Shown here: in pieces, positions 44,603 to 50,487 of the stretch
Numbering within the stretch: position 1 is the first letter of the stretch
Layout: the number at the start of each line of letters is the position of its first letter
Source of the DNA: an uncultured Collinsella sp.
GTDB taxonomy: Bacteria; Actinomycetota; Coriobacteriia; Coriobacteriales; Coriobacteriaceae
Length of the DNA stretch: 50,487 nt
Assembly: GCA_958403205.1 (NCBI GenBank)
Contig: CATXWM010000015.1
Span: 1 to 50,487, forward strand
Reading direction: 5' to 3'
Notes under the pieces: model-generated
Seen by the model: the letters and a program-made list of their open reading frames with translations, nothing else
Told to the model about the DNA's origin: nothing
Database searches by the model: none
Program-made: the position numbers and the translations under genes

Positions 44603-46345
44603 CTAAATCACCGGGATATACCGTGACAAATACTCCTTGAGCGCCGGATCGCATACATAAAGAAACGTTCCCAGCATGCCACGCGTCATGAGGACATAGT
44701 AGGCGTTGACGATGATCTTTCGCAGGTCATCGTCGCTCGCCTTTTTCTTTGCGACAGCATCTTTAAAGTTCGCCTTGTTAACGCAGACGGCCTCTTTGTC
44801 GTTGTCGTAGTAAATGTCGGGACCCAGAATTACGAATCCGTAGTTGAGGTCGTAGCCCTGTACCGTGTGGATACATCCGACTTCGTTGACGGCGTTGGCG
44901 GAGTTAACCCAATCCTTTTGGCTCGAGTTCCATCGTTTGGGGATACTCTCAATGACGATATCGAACGCGTCTTTGTGTTTCTTCGTTTCCCACTTCCACG
45001 CAAAGCCTGCCGTCATGCGGGATAGACCAACTTCTTCTTCCTTGGCTTGCTGCAGAGAACAGAAATCCTCAAATCGGCTGACGATCCCAAACTGGTATCT
45101 GGGGATATCGCTGTCCGGATCCCCGGCTCGCGAATCGTAAGGCTCCGATGAAAAGAGTTCTTTGAACTTCATACCGGTGTGCATGTACGCCTTGTTGTCG
45201 AGTAAGTCGTAGACAAAATCGAGATATTCATCGCCACCGCGTACGCGCATTTGGGTGCTTAGGCTGAACTCTTCAGTTTCAACGCCCGCTTCTTCGAGCT
45301 GATTGAGTCGCTGCTCAAGGCCGTCTCGATTGAGTCCGGATGCGCGAACCTGCTGTTTGGGGTCGTAGAACAGGTACGCCTTGTCACAGCATTTGAATAT
45401 CCAGTCAACCTGGTTGCTCGTACGCGGAAGGCCGAGGCGATCGCAGGTGTTGTAAAAAGCCCCGATGCCGGCGCCGGCGGTCAAGCAGTTTCCCAGTCGA
45501 TGTGCTTCGTCGACAAGTAGGATGTCATAACGATCGTTTTTGGTTATGTCACTGGGGCTCAAGATATCGCCGGGCTTTAACCCTGGAAGGAAGTGCGTGA
45601 GTTTCCTGAGGGTCTTCTTCAGGGAATCCATGGGGGTGACAAAACCGACTCGCAGGCCGGAAAGGTTGGGCTCATTTTTGATTTTGAACATGAGACTGAT
45701 GGCGAGGATTGTTTTGCCTGTTCCCGGCGCGCCGTTCACGACGGTTATACGTTCTCTTTTTGAGCCGCCATGTTTTACGTCTTCATGCTCCTGTTCGAGA
45801 CGTTTATAAATCGTCTCGATCGTTTCGTATTGGTCGGGCGTAAGCGTCTTGAAAGGCGAGAACTTGAACAGATCGGAGTTCTCGAGCTCTTCAATCGGAT
45901 GAATCGCGTAGTTCTCCTCACGAAGCTTCGTCCAGAGGTCTCGGAACTTCTGTCGATACTGAGGCCGCTCAAAATAATCGAACTGGGCATAGCCATTATT
46001 GGCATTGGTTACCTGGTATTTTTCGTCGGCGCAGAACAGCTCAATGAGCCTGTTTTCAAACTCAAATGTAGCGGACTGATTGAATGTCGGGTTGTCGATT
46101 AGAAGGGTCCGGTCGAAGTCCTTCTCAACGTTTGCGGCGTGTTGTTTCATTCGGCGTTGGTAATTTGTCGTTTGCCCGATGTACGCCGTTTTGTTTTTGC
46201 TGTTGGTCAGGATGTAAAGAACAGGCCAGCTTTCGTCATGGTGAGCCCCGGGCTTTGGCGTGCCAAAGTCTTGTAGTGATTCGCTTGTCTCAAAGGGCTG
46301 AGGTAGGGGAAGCGTGTATTGCCGAAGGGCGAACTCGCTACTCAC
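44603..46345 (-). CDS. GIY-YIG nuclease plus DUF2075 helicase
   Basis: About 580 residues. Near residues 40-70, VLYILTNSKNKTAYIGQTT followed by RRMKQH is a GIY-YIG nuclease core (Y-I...Y-I-G, then Arg and His). From about residue 200 comes a DUF2075 ATPase/helicase: Walker A NGAPGTGKT near 214, DILLVDEAHRL near 290, QMRVRGGDEYLDFV near 370 and a C-terminal TRGM motif (YYVLMTRGMLGTF) near 555. The GTG start at 46345 is preferred: GAAAGG lies nine bases upstream and GTGAGTAG overlaps the MazG stop codon; an ATG at 46369 has no ribosome site. A defence role is inferred from domain content and location. Confidence 0.85.
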   Translation of the reverse strand: MSSEFALRQYTLPLPQPFETSESLQDFGTPKPGAHHDESWPVLYILTNSKNKTAYIGQTTNYQRRMKQHAANVEKDFDRTLLIDNPTFNQSATFEFENRLIELFCADEKYQVTNANNGYAQFDYFERPQYRQKFRDLWTKLREENYAIHPIEELENSDLFKFSPFKTLTPDQYETIETIYKRLEQEHEDVKHGGSKRERITVVNGAPGTGKTILAISLMFKIKNEPNLSGLRVGFVTPMDSLKKTLRKLTHFLPGLKPGDILSPSDITKNDRYDILLVDEAHRLGNCLTAGAGIGAFYNTCDRLGLPRTSNQVDWIFKCCDKAYLFYDPKQQVRASGLNRDGLEQRLNQLEEAGVETEEFSLSTQMRVRGGDEYLDFVYDLLDNKAYMHTGMKFKELFSSEPYDSRAGDPDSDIPRYQFGIVSRFEDFCSLQQAKEEEVGLSRMTAGFAWKWETKKHKDAFDIVIESIPKRWNSSQKDWVNSANAVNEVGCIHTVQGYDLNYGFVILGPDIYYDNDKEAVCVNKANFKDAVAKKKASDDDLRKIIVNAYYVLMTRGMLGTFLYVCDPALKEYLSRYIPVI

Positions 46346-46703
46346 GGTGTTCCGCCTTTCTGTATTCATTGGATGATGCGTTGATGGGGTAGCGCTCGCT
46401 ATTGCGCATGAGTTTGGACGAGAGAGCGGTTGGGAGATCGATTCCGTTTAGATCGGCAAAACGCAGGAGAAAGATGAGCGTGTCGGTGACCTCGTCTTCG
46501 ACGGCTTGGCGTTGTTCAGTGTCTTCGAGCATTTCTGCAATGCGCTCATCGCTCATAAAACGAAAGAGCTGAAGGAGCTCGGAGGACTCAGTTGCCATGC
46601 CGATGGCGAGTTCCTTTGGCGTGTGATATTTGCGCCAGTCGCGTGCATCACAAAAGTTCCTGACTTGTTCCGTCATGGCACCGAGCTTATCCATCGTCCG
46701 CAA
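46338..46703 (-). CDS. MazG-like nucleotide pyrophosphohydrolase
   Basis: A 121-residue all-alpha NTP pyrophosphatase of the MazG/dCTPase type. The metal-binding motif is complete: ATESSELLQLF near residues 36-46 (E-x-x-E) and VEDEVTDTLIFLLRF near 66-80 (E-x-x-D), and the N-terminal FCDARDWRKYHTPKELAIGM is typical of the stand-alone group. These enzymes hydrolyse (d)NTPs to monophosphates. The gene precedes and overlaps the GIY-YIG/DUF2075 gene by eight bases. In a defence setting it could deplete nucleotides or remove modified ones; that is inference. Confidence 0.88.
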   Translation of the reverse strand: MRTMDKLGAMTEQVRNFCDARDWRKYHTPKELAIGMATESSELLQLFRFMSDERIAEMLEDTEQRQAVEDEVTDTLIFLLRFADLNGIDLPTALSSKLMRNSERYPINASSNEYRKAEHRE

Positions 46704-46808
46704 CCTCCCTGATGTTCACTGTTTTATTATGGCCGTATCTGGGATTTATTGCACATCATTTGGGGTGTGCGACTTATGCGGTAGCGATTGTCCAGTAGGA
46801 GTTTCATC

Positions 46809-47000
46809 ATGAAGATCGACGTTGATGTAGACCAATTGCGCGAGAGCCTGCTCGACCGCGCGGGGAGTGCGGCGGGCGTGGGTTTTCCTGCTGCCATGCT
46901 CGACATGATGGATATCGAGGATGAGTCCCCTCAAGAGCTTCTAGACCGAGCCGAACGCGAAGGCCTCGACCTCCGCGACTTTGCCGTCGACGATGACTAA
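46809..47000 (+). CDS. Small acidic protein, unknown
   Basis: A 63-residue acidic protein (about 19 Asp/Glu) with no Cys, starting MKIDVDVDQLRESLLDRAG and ending DLRDFAVDDD. AGGAG lies nine bases before the ATG and codon use fits host genes, so it is probably real. No family is recognised. It is immediately followed by a dispersed repeat starting GGTAGCTAATTTGGGA. Confidence 0.65.
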   Translation: MKIDVDVDQLRESLLDRAGSAAGVGFPAAMLDMMDIEDESPQELLDRAEREGLDLRDFAVDDD

Positions 47001-47016
47001 GGTAGCTAATTTGGGA
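47001..47016. repeat. Short dispersed repeat, copy 1
   Basis: GGTAGCTAATTTGGGA is identical to 50430-50445. Both copies lie directly after a stop codon or within 15 bases of it. A diverged version (GGCCAATTCGGGACGG) is at 47290. Confidence 0.6.
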
Positions 47017-47113
47017 TGGGGCGTCTGCACCCGCAGCTGCGCGAAAATGCACGATAAGCCGGCGCAATGGAGTCTAATGACCTCGCGACGGTTCTGTTTT
47101 GACTGCACGCTGG

Positions 47114-47236
47114 CTAAGTGAGTAGACTTTTTTGGAAATCCTGAACACCCGACAAATTTGCTTCAACAAACCCGCAGGTCACAGACTTGTGCTTTGGTGA
47201 CGTGGTCGGCGATTCGACAAAAGTCTACTCACTTAG
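47114..47236. repeat. Palindromic element with 18-nt perfect ends
   Basis: CTAAGTGAGTAGACTTTT at 47114-47131 and its exact complement at 47219-47236. The interior of about 87 bases has no gene. It is one of three different elements packed into the 720-base gap between 47001 and 47722. Confidence 0.75.
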
Positions 47237-47363
47237 TTTTGAGAGACGCTAATTGTCCGCAACGAGACCCCAGCCGGGGCGATTGATGCTCAAGAGTGGC
47301 CAATTCGGGACGGCTGCCCCGCCCCTCTTAGGGACAAGGCAGGGGTTGCGGTGACTTTGCGCA

Positions 47364-47597
47364 CAAAAAAATGCCGGGGGTAAGACCCCGGCTCTTGGAG
47401 GCCCCTCTTTTGGAGGGTACCGATTTCTTTATAGCATGAGATCGGACGGCTTTCAAATGGCGCCATGTGGATGGGATGGCGCGCCTGATAAAGCCCTCAA
47501 TGAATGGCATCTAACTAGCGTTCGTGATATAAAGAAATCGGTCATCTCAAAAGAGAGGGCTTCCAAGTGCCGGGGACGTTTTCCCCGGCTTTTTTCA
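47364..47597. repeat. Large imperfect inverted-repeat element
   Basis: About 70 bases at each end are imperfect inverted copies. Shared blocks from outside to inside are AAAAAA, GCCGGGG/CCCCGGC (a hairpin in itself at each end), CTTGGA, CTCTTTTG and CCGATTTCTTTATA. The middle can also pair (GGCTTT...GGCGCCAT with ATGGCGCG...AAAGCC). The outer hairpins plus T-runs act as terminators on both strands. Confidence 0.65.
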
Positions 47598-47642
47598 TTT
47601 CGGTGTCAATTCAAATGTTTTTCAACCCATCCCCTTAATAAC

Positions 47643-47705
47643 TTGCGGTGAAATAGGGACTGTTTAGGCTGCTAGAAGGCCTATTCAGTCCCTATTTCAC
47701 CGCAA
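47643..47705. repeat. Palindromic element, TTGCGGTGAAATAG family, copy 3
   Basis: Perfect 20-nt arms TTGCGGTGAAATAGGGACTG (47643) and complement (47686-47705), extended inward by TAGGC/GCCTA with two mismatches. It starts 17 bases beyond the stop of the antiporter gene. The most regular of the three copies. Confidence 0.85.
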
Positions 47706-47722
47706 CTTATGGGTGGGGATGG

Positions 47723-49324
47723 CTACGACGCCAGTGTGGCAATGACGGCTTCGTCGCCGGCGTATATGAGGGTGTTACCGTCGGGGATGATCGTTTGGCC
47801 ATCGCGTTTGAGCATCACGACGATAAAGGGATGCTTGCCTTGCGGCACGTCGCGCAGTCGCTGGCCGGCCAGGCGACCGTGGGGTGTCACGGTGACCTCG
47901 CGCAGCGTAACCTCGGCACGCTCTTCAAACGTCGGCGCGGCCATAACCAACAGGTCGCCTTCCTCAATTACGGTATCGCCGTTGGGTAGCACCGGGTGCG
48001 CACCGTCGCGCAGCACCAGGACCACGAGCATGTCCGTCGCGCTGCCAATATCGGCGAGCGAGCGTCCGGCAAACGGATGGCCCGCGCCCACCTTGAGCTT
48101 GACGAACGACATACCGTCCTCGTCGCGGTAATCGTTAAACGTGCGGCGCACGTCGCCTTCTGCATCGATCATATCGAGTTTCTTCGCCACCGCCGGCAGC
48201 AGCGAACCCTGCACCACAATGCTCGACACGGCAATCACAAAGACCAGGTCAAACAGGTCATGTCCACCGGGAACGCCGGCTACCACGGCAAAGAGGCTAA
48301 AGACGACCGAAGCCGCGCCGCGTAGGCCCGCCCAGCTTACGAGCGCTACCTGGCGAGGGTTTGTCTTAAAGGGCGCCAGCAGCAGACCGACGGCGATGGG
48401 GCGGCTCACGAAGAGCATAAACGCCATGAGTGCCAGGCCCGGCAGCAGCATTTGCGGCAGACGGGCGGGCGTCACGAGCAGGCCGAGCAAGAAGAAGATT
48501 GTCATCTCGGCCATCTCGGTGAGGGTGTCGAAGAAGTGCGCCAGCTCGACCTTGCCGGTGATGTCGCTCGCGCCTAGCACGATGCCGGCAAGGTATACGG
48601 CCAAAAAGCCGTTGCCGCCCAGATAGCTCGGCAGCGCGTAGGCGACGATGGCCACGGCGAACAAGAAGATGGTCTGCGCACCCTCGGCTGTTGCACGCGC
48701 GCGCTCGATCAGGCGGCCTGATGCCCAGCCGATGGCAAGGCCCAGGCCCACGCCCAGGATGATCTGCTTGGCCAGCAGCACGGGGATGTTAATGTCGCCG
48801 CCGGCCGCGAGTGTGGCGAGCACGGCGGTGAGCATGTAGGCGACGGGATCGTTGGAGCCCGATTCGACCTCGAGCAGCGAGTCGGTGCCACCTCTCAGCG
48901 ACAGGCTGTGCTCGCGCAGCACGCTAAAGACGCTCGCCGCATCGGTAGACGCCACGACCGATCCCAACAGCAGGCCGCCGATCCAGTCGAAGCCCAGCAC
49001 AAAGTGGGCGAACACGCCGGTGATGCCTGCGGTGATGACGACGCCGAGCGTGCTCAGCAGCACCGCCGGCGCGGCGACGGGCTTGGCGCGGTCGATATTG
49101 GTGTTAAAGCCGCCGTAGAACATGATGAACAGCAGCGCCGTGCTGCAGACGGTTTCGGTGAGTGCGTAGTCGCTAAAGTCGATATGCGTCGGGCCGTTGA
49201 CGCCCAACAGCATGCCCAGCGCGATAAAGATGAGCAGGGTGGGGAAGGGGAGTTTTTTGCCGACGGGTTTGATGGTCAGGCACAAAATGATGACGAGGCC
49301 GATAAAGAGAAGGATCTGGTTCAT
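47723..49324 (-). CDS. K+/H+ antiporter, CPA1 type with TrkA_C domains
   Basis: A 533-residue membrane antiporter of the NhaP2/CvrA group. Residues 1-395 contain about twelve to thirteen membrane segments with the ion-site motifs STDAASVF near 128 and ESGSNDPVAYML near 152 (the ND pair). The cytoplasmic tail, residues about 405-533, has two TrkA_C-like domains (VGAGHPFAGRSLADIG and VTPHGRLAGQRLRDVP both begin the repeat), which usually sense nucleotides or ions. AGGAGCGG lies upstream of the ATG. It probably exports K+ or Na+ for protons; the ion is not decided by sequence. Monocistronic, followed by the palindrome at 47643. Confidence 0.9.
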   Translation of the reverse strand: MNQILLFIGLVIILCLTIKPVGKKLPFPTLLIFIALGMLLGVNGPTHIDFSDYALTETVCSTALLFIMFYGGFNTNIDRAKPVAAPAVLLSTLGVVITAGITGVFAHFVLGFDWIGGLLLGSVVASTDAASVFSVLREHSLSLRGGTDSLLEVESGSNDPVAYMLTAVLATLAAGGDINIPVLLAKQIILGVGLGLAIGWASGRLIERARATAEGAQTIFLFAVAIVAYALPSYLGGNGFLAVYLAGIVLGASDITGKVELAHFFDTLTEMAEMTIFFLLGLLVTPARLPQMLLPGLALMAFMLFVSRPIAVGLLLAPFKTNPRQVALVSWAGLRGAASVVFSLFAVVAGVPGGHDLFDLVFVIAVSSIVVQGSLLPAVAKKLDMIDAEGDVRRTFNDYRDEDGMSFVKLKVGAGHPFAGRSLADIGSATDMLVVLVLRDGAHPVLPNGDTVIEEGDLLVMAAPTFEERAEVTLREVTVTPHGRLAGQRLRDVPQGKHPFIVVMLKRDGQTIIPDGNTLIYAGDEAVIATLAS

Positions 49325-49578
49325 GGATAGTGTCCGCTCCTGGGTGGTTGGCGTGGCACGGTCAGTTGTCTGCGGTTATTTTGTACCCAAAGATGGTGGG
49401 TTTATGGGGTTGGATTGCGCGCGTGCGCGATATCGTCATAGACGGCTGCCGTCTTTGCCTCTGCTCGGAAACCCTTTCCAGCTTTATTGCAACGGAGTAC
49501 AATGGGTAACGTTTAAGTTCAACTTGAAGTTTTAGTTGCGGCACCGGGCTTCGGCCGCAATGCAAGGAGAGGCGTACC

Positions 49579-50418
49579 ATGGCGATCTATGTGACATCTG
49601 ATGCTCACGGGCACGTGCGTGCGCTTGACGAGGCCCTGTCTAAGATCTCGTTGACGTCCGACGACACGCTGTACGTGTTGGGCGACATGATCGATCGCGG
49701 GCCCGATCCGGTCGGCGTTATTAAGCTCGTGCGCTCGCTGCCCAACGCCCGCGTGCTCAAGGGCAATCACGAGCAGATCATGCTCGATGCCATCATTGGC
49801 CAGGATCCGCTCGATGCCGAGACCTGGGATATCAACGGTGGCTGGACGACGCGTGAGCAGCTCAACGACATGGAATTTGAGGCATACGAGGAGCTCGTGC
49901 GATGGATGGTCGCGCTGCCGCTCTACGCGGTGGTCGAGACCGAGGAGCGCCCGTATCTGCTGGTACATGCCGGTATTGAGACCGAGGCGGCGCAGGCGTT
50001 TTTGCTTGAGCATGGCGTCGATTGTGCCGATGGCGTTGGAGCGGTGGGTGCCGATCGCGAGCTGCTGCAGCAGATGCTCGCGGTGCAGTCGTCCGATGAC
50101 CTGCTGTGGATTCGTCATGGCTATTGGGATGCGTCGACCGGGCTGCTTTCTGCCGAGGGCAAGGGCCCGGTCGTGGTGAGCGGTCACACGCCCACGGTAT
50201 CGCTTGGGCGTTATTGCGAGGTCGGTGGTCTGGCGGGGCTCGATGAGGAATCGGGACGCGGGCAGATCGTGCGCTTGGGCGGCGAGGACACTGCTGGTGT
50301 GCCCGATCGCATCGACATCGACTGCGCCGCCGCCACCGGCTCCGAGTTCGGCCGCGTGGGCATCCTGCGGCTCGATGATGGGGCGGAGTTCTACGCGAAC
50401 ATCAACCCGGGCGAATAA
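49579..50418 (+). CDS. PPP-type metallophosphoesterase
   Basis: A 279-residue calcineurin-like phosphatase close to bacterial PPP serine/threonine phosphatases and diadenosine tetraphosphatases. Metal-site motifs: SDAHGH at residue 7 (D-x-H), GDMIDRGPDP near 35, GNHEQ near 61, a His in LLVHAGIE near 131, and VVSGHTPT near 197. In the first motif Ala replaces the more common Val/Ile, without loss of ligands. About 50 extra residues follow the core. AAGGAG ten bases before the ATG. A possible promoter is TTTCCA, 17 bases, TACAAT at 49467-49495. Confidence 0.9.
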   Translation: MAIYVTSDAHGHVRALDEALSKISLTSDDTLYVLGDMIDRGPDPVGVIKLVRSLPNARVLKGNHEQIMLDAIIGQDPLDAETWDINGGWTTREQLNDMEFEAYEELVRWMVALPLYAVVETEERPYLLVHAGIETEAAQAFLLEHGVDCADGVGAVGADRELLQQMLAVQSSDDLLWIRHGYWDASTGLLSAEGKGPVVVSGHTPTVSLGRYCEVGGLAGLDEESGRGQIVRLGGEDTAGVPDRIDIDCAAATGSEFGRVGILRLDDGAEFYANINPGE

Positions 50419-50429
50419 TCGGTGCAAGG

Positions 50430-50445
50430 GGTAGCTAATTTGGGA
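50430..50445. repeat. Short dispersed repeat, copy 2
   Basis: Identical 16 bases to 47001-47016, again just after a gene end. The last 60 bases of the window hold no further recognisable feature. Confidence 0.6.
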
Positions 50446-50487
50446 CGTGTCTCTATAGTTTTGTCAATCGCGTGCTTCGCGCCATTT

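Noticed and set aside
34388..46703. Prophage or integrative element as carrier of the defence genes
   Set aside because: No integrase, terminase, capsid or relaxase gene, no tRNA and no evident attachment repeats are visible in the window.

Overview
The window reads as chromosomal DNA of a high-GC gut actinobacterium of the class Coriobacteriia, most probably Collinsella or a close relative. That is an inference from gene style, strong GC bias at third codon positions, and several families of palindromic intergenic repeats; no rRNA or tRNA gene is present to prove it. Most genes are housekeeping genes with clear Shine-Dalgarno sequences.

Layout. 0.3-8.2 kb: a tail-anchored coiled-coil protein, a short-chain dehydrogenase, tRNA-guanine transglycosylase (tgt), a LOG-family protein, a RelB/DinJ-YafQ type toxin-antitoxin pair, a DegV protein and a HAD phosphatase. 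8.2-16.5 kb: an M20 dipeptidase, the phosphate transporter operon pstSCAB, an ABC-F protein and a Cof-type HAD phosphatase. 16.7-24.3 kb is rich in metal homeostasis genes: a short DtxR/MntR-like regulator, a Zn/Cd/Pb-type P-type ATPase with a separately encoded HMA protein and an ArsR regulator (operator copies are visible), and a His-rich putative Mn exporter. A 22-bp palindrome in front of the exporter resembles a site in front of the DtxR-like gene. 24.4-33.7 kb: UPF0178 and HdeD-like proteins, a nitroreductase, two tandem histidine phosphatases, a short DUF1015 protein, an M20 deacylase, and serA/serC. Two lone paralogous genes of unknown function with a DUF559/Vsr-like nuclease signature (20.5 and 29.9 kb) sit among these.

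34.4-46.7 kb is a defence island with visibly lower GC. A three-gene operon encodes a 1022-aa protein, a 1770-aa DEAH helicase with a C-terminal DUF1998 module, and a NERD-nuclease/SF1-helicase. The first two match the druH-druE layout of Druantia type III; the third gene is not a standard part of that system as far as I know. Convergent to it lies a translationally coupled MazG-like pyrophosphohydrolase plus GIY-YIG/DUF2075 helicase pair. This island is the best candidate for an unusual system in the window.

46.8-50.5 kb returns to ordinary sequence: a small acidic protein, a K+/H+ antiporter and a PPP-type phosphatase. Intergenic spaces throughout carry hairpins and MITE-like inverted repeats (at least seven families), several of them acting plausibly as bidirectional terminators between convergent genes.
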